A program made the position numbers and the translations under genes. A stretch of DNA of 64,000 nt. It comes from Anaerolineae bacterium. Its GTDB lineage: Bacteria; Chloroflexota; Anaerolineae; Aggregatilineales; Phototrophicaceae. Below are positions 56,848-64,000 of this stretch, in pieces. Under the pieces are notes generated by a model. The model saw nothing but the letters and a program-made list of their open reading frames with translations, was not told the DNA's origin and made no database searches. Positions within the stretch are counted from its first letter, which is position 1. Each line of letters starts with the position of its first letter. The DNA lies in the NCBI GenBank assembly GCA_022821805.1, contig JAJECX010000001.1:124001-188000 (forward strand), read 5' to 3'.

Positions 56848-57399
56848 ATGCCAGATATGCTAGTCAAGTTATACGATCTGCCGGCGCTCGAATCAGCAAT
56901 CAGCAATCAGCGCGCCACGGGCGTCAATATACGACGTTGTTTGACGCCAGAAAAGTTTCTTGTGCTTGGTTGGATCAGGGAACACTTCAGCGAATATTGG
57001 GTAAGCGAAGCGGATGTGGGCTTCTCGGTTCATCCGACTAACGTCATGCTGGCGCATCGTGGCGATCAGTTGCTGGGTTTCGCCTGCTATGACACCACAT
57101 TCAAGGGCTATTTCGGTCCCACGGGCGTGGATGCGGCTGAAAGGGGGCAGGGCATCGGCAGCGCGCTTCTGCTGGCGACCCTGCACGCCATGCGCGACGC
57201 CGGCTATATGTACGCGATCATTGGTGGAGCGGGTCCCGTCGGCTACTACGAGAAAGTAGGCGCAGCCGTGATCCCGGATTCGGAGCCATCGCGCGCCTAC
57301 CGCGGCATGTTGGGCACAGAAGCGGTATACGCGCAGGGCGCGCCGAGCGACTCCTTCTTGGGCATGGAATCCATCAATCAGAACGGAGACGCAGTTTAG
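56848..57399 (+). CDS. GNAT family N-acetyltransferase
   Basis: 183 residues from the ATG at 56848, chosen for GGAGGGG six bases upstream. The frame opens at 56794. Motif A is AAERGQGIGSALLLATLHAMRD (R/Q-x-x-G-x-G/A), preceded by the LLGFACYDTTFKGYFGPTGV strand. A C-terminal VGYYEKVGAAVIPDSEPS region follows. Acceptor unknown. The last 26 bases overlap the convergent SufE-like gene. Confidence 0.88.
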   Translation: MPDMLVKLYDLPALESAISNQRATGVNIRRCLTPEKFLVLGWIREHFSEYWVSEADVGFSVHPTNVMLAHRGDQLLGFACYDTTFKGYFGPTGVDAAERGQGIGSALLLATLHAMRDAGYMYAIIGGAGPVGYYEKVGAAVIPDSEPSRAYRGMLGTEAVYAQGAPSDSFLGMESINQNGDAV

Positions 57400-57820
57400 C
57401 TTGATATACGACCGCGTTTATGAGCTCGGTGAGACCGCGGCCCTTGCCCATTGAAATGTCTTTGCCGAAGAAGGTGAATACAACTTCGCCATTAATGGCC
57501 GCCACCTGATTTAGCGGCGCGCCGGAGCAGGACTGGTCAAGGATCGCGCTCATCGCCTTCGCTGAAAGCCCTTGCGGATTCAACACATCAAAGTAGAAAT
57601 CGAGCGTGCCATCCGGGCGGTCAATCGCCCAGACGAAGGCTTCCGATTCGCAGCCGATGACGCGGCGCCCCTCATCATAAGGCTGAGTCGCGATAGACGC
57701 CGGCACCGGCGTAAATTCATCGGCGATGTCGATCAGGTAATCAACTCGATCTTCGCGCGAGGAAATGAATCCGAAGTCGTCCAGGTATTCCTGAAGCTTG
57801 GGCGGATAATCGGCCATAGA
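57374..57820 (-). CDS. sufE: SufE-like sulfur acceptor protein
   Basis: 148 residues from the ATG at 57820 (MADYPPKLQEYLDDFGFISS). The frame opens at 57856. SufE accepts persulfide sulfur from a cysteine desulfurase on the cysteine in VIGCESEAFVW (near residue 60 here). The rest matches: YLIDIADEFTPVP, then ADI-like NPQGLSAKAMSAILDQ and GRGLTELINAVV. No sufS, sufB, sufC or sufD is in the window. The neighbour is a sulfurtransferase, suggesting a sulfur relay, possibly outside Fe-S assembly. Confidence 0.9.
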   Translation of the reverse strand, partial: SMADYPPKLQEYLDDFGFISSREDRVDYLIDIADEFTPVPASIATQPYDEGRRVIGCESEAFVWAIDRPDGTLDFYFDVLNPQGLSAKAMSAILDQSCSGAPLNQVAAINGEVVFTFFGKDISMGKGRGLTELINAVVYQAKLRLRSD

Positions 57821-57884
57821 GGTATGTCTTATGAATGGATAGGCGGGGAAGCGCAATGCCTGCCCCCGCCCTTAACTTGGACGT

Positions 57885-58745
57885 CTACTTCTCGATAGGC
57901 AAACCGACGCTGTTGCCCCATTCGGTCCATGAGCCGTCATAGTTGCGCACATCGCTGAAGCCAAGCAGATTGGTCAAGACGAACCAGGTATGGCTGCTGC
58001 GCTCGCCGATGCGGCAGTATGCAATGGTGGGCGCGGACGAGTCCAATCCCAACTCGTCGTTGTAGATGGCGCGCAGTTGAGCCGCGTCCTTGAACGTGTC
58101 GTCATCGTTGGCCGCCCGCGACCAGGGGCAGCTGCTCGCGCCAGGGATGTGCCCGCCACGGACCGCGCCTTCCTGCGGATAGCCGGGGATGTGCAGCAAG
58201 TCGCCCGCGAACTCGCCTGGGCTGCGCACATCGACCAGTTGACCGTTTGCGCCAATATGCTGCAGCACGCCATCGCGAAAGGCGCGGATCTGGCTGTCGT
58301 CGCGTTCGGGCGCGCTATAGCTTGAGGGGCTGATGCTCGGTTTTTCGCGTGTGAGTTCACGCCCCTCCTGCGTCCACTTTAAGCGTCCGCCGTCCATGAT
58401 CTTGGCATTCGTATGTCCGAAGAGCTCAAACACCCAGAGCGCGTAAGTTGCCCACCAATTGCTCTTGTCGCCGTAGAAGACGACGATCGTCTCTGGCGTG
58501 ATGCCGATCCGACTGGCAAGCGCTTCGAAACCCGATTTATCGAGATAATCGCGGCGCAGCGGATCGTTCAGGTCCTTCACCCAATCGACTTCGACCGCGC
58601 CCGGAATGTGACCGCTGGGATAAAGCAGTGGGTCTTCGTTCGACTCAATGACGCGGACATCGCTGTCGGTCAGATGATCCGCCACCCAGTCGGTCGAAAC
58701 CAGTTTATCGGGATTGGCGTATCCGCGGCTACTGATATCACTCAT
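57885..58745 (-). CDS. thiosulfate sulfurtransferase (two-domain rhodanese)
   Basis: 286-residue tandem rhodanese protein. The N-terminal inactive domain ([20 protein letters not shown], then [20 protein letters not shown]) is followed by an active domain with the catalytic Cys in [14 protein letters not shown]. Sequence style is that of actinobacterial CysA2/SseA proteins ([10 protein letters not shown] ending). It transfers sulfane sulfur to cyanide or a thiol acceptor. An AAGGAG site eight bases upstream fixes the start. The SufE-like gene follows 64 bases downstream, a plausible acceptor. Confidence 0.92.
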   Translation of the reverse strand: MSDISSRGYANPDKLVSTDWVADHLTDSDVRVIESNEDPLLYPSGHIPGAVEVDWVKDLNDPLRRDYLDKSGFEALASRIGITPETIVVFYGDKSNWWATYALWVFELFGHTNAKIMDGGRLKWTQEGRELTREKPSISPSSYSAPERDDSQIRAFRDGVLQHIGANGQLVDVRSPGEFAGDLLHIPGYPQEGAVRGGHIPGASSCPWSRAANDDDTFKDAAQLRAIYNDELGLDSSAPTIAYCRIGERSSHTWFVLTNLLGFSDVRNYDGSWTEWGNSVGLPIEK

Positions 58746-58813
58746 TAGCTTTGCTCCTTGTATGTTAATCCGCTGTTTGTCTGCTCATGGCGATTCGCCC
58801 CGCTGACACAATC

Positions 58814-58840
58814 AAAAAAGCCAACCGTTGCGGGTTGACT
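58814..58840 (-). terminator. intrinsic terminator after the pgpH-ybeY-dgkA operon
   Basis: Minus-strand stem AGTCAACC/GGTTGGCT (eight pairs, one G-T), loop of six bases, then TTTTTT. It lies 160 bases after the last gene of the 59003-64000 minus-strand run and before the sulfurtransferase gene. Confidence 0.8.
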
Positions 58841-59002
58841 TGTTGGTGGCGAAATGCCGAATTCATGGCAAACCAATCATACCCGCCTAGCGGTCCGAAC
58901 GACAACAACAGCGAAACTGGAATTGATGGCAACTGATTGATTCACGCATAGCCATACGCTACCACAGCCAAAGCGAGATTTCAAGCAGGGACAACCGGTC
59001 GA

Positions 59003-59407
59003 TTACAATTCTGATGCCAAAGGCGGCAGGTTGAGCGAGGTATTGAGGTCATCAAGGCAAACCTTACAATGGTCCAGCTTGAAAGAGATGTGAATATCGT
59101 CCGGGACCGTAATGTCAAATCGGCTCCGGCCGATGCTTCCGATCAGCGGTTTGCGCCGGCCGATGATGTATACGCCAGCTTCGTCTTGCTCGGTAAGCAG
59201 CTGCCAGCCGAATCCCGCTTGCAGTTCGACTTTTGCCATAACTTCACGTCGATGATGAGTGCGAAGGCTTATATCGGCGTATTCGGCTTGCAAGAAGAAT
59301 GTATTGCCGGGTGCCAGCTCCCAGTTGAAGCGGCGGGTTTCGATTGCCAGTTCGCGCGCCGCTCCGACCAGCTTTAGCGCTTTCCAAGCATTGTCCAAGA
59401 GTCGCAT
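59003..59407 (-). CDS. uncharacterised 134-residue protein, coupled to the aminotransferase
   Basis: Begins MRLLDNAWKALKLVGAAREL and consists mainly of alternating polar and hydrophobic beta strands (ETRRFNWELAPGNTFFLQAE, RRKPLIGSIGRSRFDITVPD, DIHISFKLDHCKVCLDDLNT). The strand pattern with a VPDD-x-x turn resembles DUF4097-type adhesin-like beta-solenoid fragments, but I do not claim that family. No signal peptide. Its ATG shares a base with the stop of the preceding aminotransferase (TAATG), so it is probably co-translated. The C-terminal CKVC could bind metal. Confidence 0.6.
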   Translation of the reverse strand: MRLLDNAWKALKLVGAARELAIETRRFNWELAPGNTFFLQAEYADISLRTHHRREVMAKVELQAGFGWQLLTEQDEAGVYIIGRRKPLIGSIGRSRFDITVPDDIHISFKLDHCKVCLDDLNTSLNLPPLASEL

Positions 59408-60234
59408 TACAGTTCTTCCAGATGATCAGCGACCCAATCTTGATAGGCTTTTCGCAGCGCCAAGGTCGTCGGACCCACTCGTCCATCGCCGATCAGCGTC
59501 TCGTCAATTTCTATCACCGGGATGATGCCGCGGCTGCTGCTTGACAAGAATGCTTCGCTGAAACGATGAAGGTCGGCCATGTTTGGCGCTTCGCTCCGCA
59601 GCGGAATAATATTTTGGCAGATTTCCAGGACTATCATCCGTGAGATGCCCGCCAGCATGCCCCTTGATGCAGTTAGCAGCTCCCCGTTAAGGATTGCATA
59701 AACATTGCTTGATGCGCCTTCTAGCAGGTTGCCGTCTGGATCCAGGAGGAATGTCTCGTAGATGCCAACCGGCTGTTCCGATTCGAGCGCTTGACGCTGG
59801 CGCATCCACTCGCTGCTCTTCGCCCCGGGATTGTGGCGTATCGCGGCCGATGTAATGCAGCGCGCTCCCCGTCCGATCAGAGCGGGTTTGGGTGGCTGGA
59901 AAGGTTCGATAGACAGGATCATCTCGCTCGGAGCGTGCGCGGGAACGGAAATGCGAAATCGCGCATCGCCTAGATCCGATTCAACTATCATCTGTCGCAA
60001 TGCTGACTTCAAACGCTTTCGGTCACACTTGAAAGGAATGCCTTTGCTCTGCGCCGAATCTTCCAAGCGATCCAAATGCTTATCTAGCAAAAGGGTCTTT
60101 GTGCGAGCATAAGTATTACTGACGGTGTAGACGCCGTGCAGCGGTTCGTGTTTGGTCGCTTCCTGCAAATTGTCCGCGCTGAAGTCAACGTCGCCGAGTT
60201 CATGCGCGGTAAGGCGTCTGATTATGGCAGGCAT
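59407..60234 (-). CDS. class IV aminotransferase (BCAT/ADC lyase-like)
   Basis: 275-residue fold-type IV PLP enzyme. The PLP lysine is probably in RHNPGAKSSEWMRQRQAL, and the cofactor site LLEGASSNVYAI and ASRGMLAGISRMIVLE are clear. It is shorter than branched-chain aminotransferase (about 300) and closer to ADC lyase or D-amino acid aminotransferase in length. Exact substrate unknown. It sits in a minus-strand run with the TIM-barrel gene upstream (15-base gap) and overlaps the next gene. Confidence 0.85.
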   Translation of the reverse strand: MPAIIRRLTAHELGDVDFSADNLQEATKHEPLHGVYTVSNTYARTKTLLLDKHLDRLEDSAQSKGIPFKCDRKRLKSALRQMIVESDLGDARFRISVPAHAPSEMILSIEPFQPPKPALIGRGARCITSAAIRHNPGAKSSEWMRQRQALESEQPVGIYETFLLDPDGNLLEGASSNVYAILNGELLTASRGMLAGISRMIVLEICQNIIPLRSEAPNMADLHRFSEAFLSSSSRGIIPVIEIDETLIGDGRVGPTTLALRKAYQDWVADHLEEL

Positions 60235-60249
60235 TTTGAGCCGTTGCGG

Positions 60250-61479
60250 CTACCGCTCCAGCCACAGCTCGCGGAAGGTGGTCCAGTCGGATTGACTGAG
60301 CTGTTCATCGGAATAGATGGCGATACCGGTCAACAGTGAGCGCTGCTCCTCGTCCAGCCTTCTCAGCCCTTCAATGACGCCGTCCAAGGCCTTTTCCATC
60401 GTCTCTATCTCCGGATCATGCGCAGAACTGGCGCCGCCGTAATTGGGAATACTGACTAGAACGTTTGTCGGCGTCTCCATCGCATTGATGTAGGTCTCGA
60501 CATGATACGCCACCCAATTGACATAATCGAGCAGTTCCCGGCGATAACTTTGATACATGAGCAGGATGACCTCATCAGCGGAAACCATTACGCGCTTCTT
60601 GAAATTATCCGACCACATGGTCCCCGGCGCAATGGATTCGATATTCTGCAGGCCTAGATCGTGCGGCGTCAAATCGGCGGTGACAGCGACCGCAATCGGG
60701 ACCTCCATGCCCACGGCCGAACGCACCCGCCGGATCAGGCGAATGAGGTCATTGTTGTCGCTGAACAAAGGTTTGACATCAAGCAAAACACCGTCAAAGC
60801 CTAGTTGCGTGACCAGCAGTCGGCAGAAGTCGGCGATATTACTGTGAAGATTGGTATCGTCAAGGCGATAACCATCGTCTCGATCCAGATGAGTCCAAAT
60901 CTCGATCCAGCCGAAGACTCGCAGATTGTCGTTGTGGCTTTTGAATGCGCGAACGAAACTGTCGACGATTGGCCTCGAGTCCATGAAGCTGCTTTTGCCC
61001 TGGATGCCGCCCGTCCAACGATTGTCAATGCCCAGCGAACTTACATATGAATAAGCAGTGCCGATTTGGTTATCCACCAGTTGATTGGTAAAACCGCGCA
61101 GTCGATCGCTATCGAGTTCGCCGTAAGTCCATGTGCGATCCAGCCAAATGGCGTTTTGCAGCGGCGCCGTCTCCGGGCTGCGGAATGCCAGTGAAGCCAG
61201 AACTGCGCCAGCGGCAAGCACAATCCCGGTGGCGGCGGCTCGCAGACGATTGCGCGGCGCCAGCAAAGCCGAAAGGCGAATCGCCCGGCGCTGGCCAAGA
61301 TGACCGCTTGTTCCTTTGCCTCTTGATTGCTCGTCAGGACTTGTTCGGAATCGGGACAGCAGCGTTGTTATGCCGGTTAATATTGAGCGGAGTCCAAGCC
61401 CAGAAGTAGAAGTCTCTGGGCCGGAATCGCGGGAGATTGACATACAGAAATCCGAAAAACAATTGTACGTTTGACGCAT
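60250..61479 (-). CDS. membrane-anchored TIM-barrel protein, glycoside-hydrolase-like
   Basis: 409 residues. A polar N-terminal region of about 80 residues (cytoplasmic) precedes one transmembrane helix (AAATGIVLAAGAVLASLAFR, about 82-101) and an external domain of about 300 residues. The latter resembles a GH18/uncharacterised glycosidase-like barrel: QNAIWLDRTWTYGELDS, DNLRVFGWIEIWTHLDRDDG, QLGFDGVLLDVKPLF, VPIAVAVTADLTPHDL and ADEVILLMYQSY. The D-x-x-x-D-x-E catalytic motif of GH18 is not clearly present; DVKPLF lies in that place. Possibly an inactive or differently acting barrel at the envelope. Confidence 0.6.
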   Translation of the reverse strand: MRQTYNCFSDFCMSISRDSGPETSTSGLGLRSILTGITTLLSRFRTSPDEQSRGKGTSGHLGQRRAIRLSALLAPRNRLRAAATGIVLAAGAVLASLAFRSPETAPLQNAIWLDRTWTYGELDSDRLRGFTNQLVDNQIGTAYSYVSSLGIDNRWTGGIQGKSSFMDSRPIVDSFVRAFKSHNDNLRVFGWIEIWTHLDRDDGYRLDDTNLHSNIADFCRLLVTQLGFDGVLLDVKPLFSDNNDLIRLIRRVRSAVGMEVPIAVAVTADLTPHDLGLQNIESIAPGTMWSDNFKKRVMVSADEVILLMYQSYRRELLDYVNWVAYHVETYINAMETPTNVLVSIPNYGGASSAHDPEIETMEKALDGVIEGLRRLDEEQRSLLTGIAIYSDEQLSQSDWTTFRELWLER

Positions 61480-61532
61480 CTCTATCTTATCACAACGTTA
61501 TTTATTGGAATAACTGAATCGCAGCGATCGCA

Positions 61533-61982
61533 TCAGCCAGTGATTGCGCCAATGCGCAGCCGTTCAATCAGCTGGGGTCCCAATAGAAGACAGCCGATGG
61601 CGAATGCGACAATCGCGGTGATCAAGACGGCGGCTGCGGCCACATCCTTGGCGACCTTCGCAAGCGGGTGATAGTCGCTTGCGGCGAGATTAACCGCCGC
61701 CTCAATTGCTGCGTTGATAAACTCAGCGACCCAAACGCTGCCAACGGCGAGCATAAGAATCGCCCACTGGTCGTTACCGATGCCGAGCCATGCGGCCAGG
61801 GCAACAACGGCAGTGGTGGCAACAATCATAATTCTGACATTTTTCTGCTGGCGCAGCATATAGGCGCATCCGGCAGCAGCGTAAGCAAGACTGCGCCTGC
61901 GATTGGGGCTGATTGTTGGGCTATAGTGGCTGGGGTCGGTTTGCGCGGCGCTGCGAATCTGGTGCCAGGCGCGCTTAGTCAT
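61533..61982 (-). CDS. dgkA: diacylglycerol kinase/undecaprenol kinase family protein
   Basis: 149 residues from the ATG at 61982, which overlaps the ybeY stop by eight bases. The frame opens at 62021. Small trimeric membrane kinase: the signature AEFINAAIEAAVNLAASDYH (E-x-x-N-x-A-I-E-x-x-x-D/N) and AKVAKDVAAAAVLITAIVAF are complete. In Gram-positive-type genomes this protein usually phosphorylates undecaprenol, recycling the cell-wall lipid carrier. An N-terminal cytoplasmic extension of about 35 residues precedes the first helix. Gene order pgpH-ybeY-dgkA is conserved. Confidence 0.9.
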   Translation of the reverse strand: MTKRAWHQIRSAAQTDPSHYSPTISPNRRRSLAYAAAGCAYMLRQQKNVRIMIVATTAVVALAAWLGIGNDQWAILMLAVGSVWVAEFINAAIEAAVNLAASDYHPLAKVAKDVAAAAVLITAIVAFAIGCLLLGPQLIERLRIGAITG

Positions 61983-62460
61983 CTTCAAGACTTCCATACG
62001 ATTCGACAATGGCCGGTTCAATGTTCAGCGAGCGGAGCGCGGTGTCTTGCGCCGCCCACATACGGTCTTTTGCCGCTGCCGTATCGTGCGCGAAACCCAA
62101 GAGATGCAGCGTCCCGTGTATCACCAGCAGGCACAGGATATCATCCAATTCAGCGTCTGTCGCGCCGGCTTGGGTGGACACATAATCATGCGCAATGACA
62201 ATGTCGCCAAGATATTTTCTCGTCTCGCCAGCCTCCTGCGGCAAGGGGTTTGCTGGAAACGAGAGTACATCCGTAGGGGCGTCGATGCAGGCGTACTTCA
62301 TGTTCAGCGCCTTGATCGCGCTGGCATCAGTGAGCGCAATGCAAAGGCTGGCATCTTGTTCCTTGGCATGAGACGCCAGTATGGCGCGCGTCGCCTGCAC
62401 CAGGCGGTCGCTGTCGATGGGATAGCGGTTGGGATTCTGAAGCTCGACGCCGTCGTTCAA
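61975..62460 (-). CDS. ybeY: endoribonuclease YbeY, rRNA maturation factor
   Basis: 161-residue zinc endonuclease of 16S rRNA maturation. The metal motif is H-G-T-L-H-L-L-G-F-A-H-D (H-x3-H-x5-H), with the upstream DVLSFPANP and GDIVIAHDYV segments. The start is TTG at 62460, overlapping the upstream stop TGA by three bases. The position between a 7TM-HD gene and dgkA matches the conserved Firmicutes/Chloroflexi order. Confidence 0.94.
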   Translation of the reverse strand: MNDGVELQNPNRYPIDSDRLVQATRAILASHAKEQDASLCIALTDASAIKALNMKYACIDAPTDVLSFPANPLPQEAGETRKYLGDIVIAHDYVSTQAGATDAELDDILCLLVIHGTLHLLGFAHDTAAAKDRMWAAQDTALRSLNIEPAIVESYGSLEDD

Positions 62461-64000
62461 GTGGATGAATCCGCTTCTTCAGTACGCTTTCCACGTTCGG
62501 CACGCTGGGGCGACTTGTGGCCATTGCGCTTCGGCAAGCGCGGCACGTCAAACAATGGCTCGTCGTCCTCCATAATCAGGGATGCGCTGTCGCTTTCCGC
62601 TGGCTTCTCAGCGTTCTCCAGCGGCATAACATCGTCAGCGTCATTGGCGCGGGAAACAGGCGCCCTGGCGGCATCTTGCGCGCGCTTTGCGATCATCGAA
62701 ATATCGTCCCGCTTGGCTTCACGAGGGGCGGTGGTTTCAGCGGGATCCGGTTCAATCTGTTTGGTCCGCGCGCCATTGCCATTAGCTGGTTCAGCCGTTG
62801 GCGCGCTTGGAGATTGGATTGCCTTGGTGTAGTCAATGCGCGGATGAAACAGTCCGCGGAATATCTCGATGAAAGTCGCTTCGATCTTGCGCAAGTCATT
62901 TAGCGTCAGCATAGACGAATCCAACTGTCCCTTGTTGCGCTTGTCTTCAATGATTCCGTGCACGAGATCGGCGATGTCCTCGTTGCTTTGTGGCTTCACC
63001 GCTCGAATCGCCGATTCACAGCTGTCCGCCATCATCAGAATCGCGGTTTCCCGGCTCTGCGGTATCGGTCCCGGATAAGAAAAGTCGGCCCGATCGACTC
63101 CGGCTTCATCGCCGGCATCGGCGAGCGCCCGCTGATAAAACACGAAGACCTGCGTCGTTCCATGATGTTCGCGAATGAACTCTCGTATGCGATTGGGAAG
63201 ATTATATTTCTTGGCGATTTGATCGCCTTCGATAACGTGGTTGATGATGATGTCAGCGCTGCGATACGGATCATCCAAGGCGTCATGCGGATTGTGAATA
63301 TGCTGCTGATTTTCGGTGAAGAAAAACGGATTGCTCATCTTGCCGATGTCGTGATAGAGCGCGGCGACATGTGTCATCTGCGCATCGGCGCCGATTGCGT
63401 CTGCCGCTTGCTCCGCCAGGTTCGCCACCTGCAGCGAATGTTGATAACTGCCCGGCGCCTCACGCAGGAGACGTTGCAAAAGCTCTTTGCTAGGCTGACT
63501 CAAGTCCATCAGCTTGAAGGGCGTCGGCAGGTTCAGCAGTACTGTGAGCGCATACATCACGCCGAAGGATGTTGTCGGCGCGATCAGCACGCCGCTGAAA
63601 AACGCTTGGAGCAGGCTTGTGGCGTTTTGCCCGTCAAATCCCACTTGCAGCGCAAATATCGCAACTACCGAGGCGTTTGCCAAACCAACGAATAAGCCCG
63701 CCACAAAATAATTGTTCAGGCGCCCGGCATTTCGCAGCGATAATATGGCGGCGATGTTGCCTGCCGCAATTAGGCTGGCGATTTCGAGTGAAGGGCTTCG
63801 ACTCAGCAAACCGCCCAGGAAAGCGAAGCCCACTGCGCCGACGATGGCGAGGTTTGGCGTACTTATAGCCAAATAAACTATGCCGAGAGCGGCCGCCGGC
63901 ATCAAGTATATGTTAGCGATTCCAAACATACGCATAGCGACCAGCGCGACCAGAAAGAGGAAAGCGATCAACAACAGGTCTTTACGGCTCTGCCAGATCA
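62457..64000 (-). CDS. 7TM-HD (PgpH/YqfF-like) cyclic-di-AMP phosphodiesterase, 5' truncated
   Basis: C-terminal 514 codons visible. The frame is open to the window edge, so the N-terminal external domain and first helices are missing. Membrane helices (about the first 170 visible residues) are followed by an HD domain with LYHDIGKMSNPFFFTENQ, NHVIEGDQIAKKYNLPNRIR and REHHGTTQVFVFYQRA, as in PgpH. The family hydrolyses c-di-AMP. A disordered acidic/basic tail of about 115 residues (EPANGNGARTKQIEPDPAET onwards) follows and is longer than in PgpH. ybeY overlaps its stop. Confidence 0.9.
   Translation of the reverse strand, partial: IWQSRKDLLLIAFLFLVALVAMRMFGIANIYLMPAAALGIVYLAISTPNLAIVGAVGFAFLGGLLSRSPSLEIASLIAAGNIAAILSLRNAGRLNNYFVAGLFVGLANASVVAIFALQVGFDGQNATSLLQAFFSGVLIAPTTSFGVMYALTVLLNLPTPFKLMDLSQPSKELLQRLLREAPGSYQHSLQVANLAEQAADAIGADAQMTHVAALYHDIGKMSNPFFFTENQQHIHNPHDALDDPYRSADIIINHVIEGDQIAKKYNLPNRIREFIREHHGTTQVFVFYQRALADAGDEAGVDRADFSYPGPIPQSRETAILMMADSCESAIRAVKPQSNEDIADLVHGIIEDKRNKGQLDSSMLTLNDLRKIEATFIEIFRGLFHPRIDYTKAIQSPSAPTAEPANGNGARTKQIEPDPAETTAPREAKRDDISMIAKRAQDAARAPVSRANDADDVMPLENAEKPAESDSASLIMEDDEPLFDVPRLPKRNGHKSPQRAERGKRTEEADSST

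Noticed and set aside
58850..59002. Possible sRNA before the 58814 terminator
   Set aside because: A TTGAAA-17-TAGCGT pair exists but the -10 is poor. The terminator is sufficiently explained as the end of the 59003-64000 operon.

Overview
The window is a gene-dense, high-GC bacterial chromosome segment (about 57% GC by eye) with short intergenic gaps, frequent strand switches, two tRNA genes, no rRNA and no CRISPR array. The gene set points to a free-living heterotroph, most likely a Chloroflexota (Anaerolineae-like) bacterium. That placement is an inference. It rests on the type of family-5 solute-binding protein, RNase Y next to recX, a lipid glycosyltransferase of the MGDG synthase/UgtP type, lipoprotein genes without outer-membrane genes in view, and short tandem GTAGGGGCG palindromes. 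No marker gene here proves the phylum.

Layout, left: 1-2446 is an ABC-2 exporter operon on the minus strand. 2594-6250 holds serS, a small membrane ORF and an extended lysS. 6481-9094 has two tandem MFS exporters. 9157-10684 has nth and a PIG-L deacetylase. 10700-11841 has a zinc-ribbon ORF, tRNA-Cys and an SDR-like protein. 11842-12509 is a long probably transcribed leader before recX and rny. 14853-16757 is an SF1 helicase with a RelE-like N-terminus, apparently a foreign cargo gene. 16866-20921 holds a four-PDZ secreted protein, a TyrA-like dehydrogenase, an HD protein and an M50 protease.

Layout, middle: 21173-27117 holds a lipid glycosyltransferase, a beta-propeller-like secreted protein, a newly called 52-residue gene with its own promoter and terminator, a MenC-type enolase, a histidine phosphatase and an MFS transporter. 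27159-29005 has tRNA-Pro, a CDP-alcohol phosphatidyltransferase and lgt. 29240-31793 has an MBL-fold hydrolase and a solute-binding protein whose lobes appear circularly permuted. 32049-41158 is a long minus-strand run: lon, alpha/beta hydrolase, GH13 enzyme, membrane protein, glpK, dppB, dppC.

Layout, right: 41591-50457 is a plus-strand run (L,D-transpeptidase, S9 peptidase, CaCA antiporter, MBL protein, RDD protein, TPR protein, DMT transporter, GNAT). It includes a compact promoter-to-terminator unit at 43382-43500 that could be an sRNA or an attenuator. 50478-55145 holds lspA, a kinase-like phosphotransferase, MFS, RraA-like and SDR genes. 55161-58745 holds a DUF952 protein, a Cys/Met PLP enzyme, a GNAT, a SufE-like protein and a sulfurtransferase, so sulfur transfer is a local theme. 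58814-64000 is a minus-strand operon with the conserved order pgpH-like, ybeY, dgkA, then a TIM-barrel membrane protein, a class IV aminotransferase and an uncharacterised protein.

Most points worth a second look are the permuted solute-binding protein, the RelE-helicase fusion, the 52-residue gene, the 43.4 kb small transcript, the recX leader RNA and the LysRS extension. No complete new multi-gene system could be proven from sequence alone.
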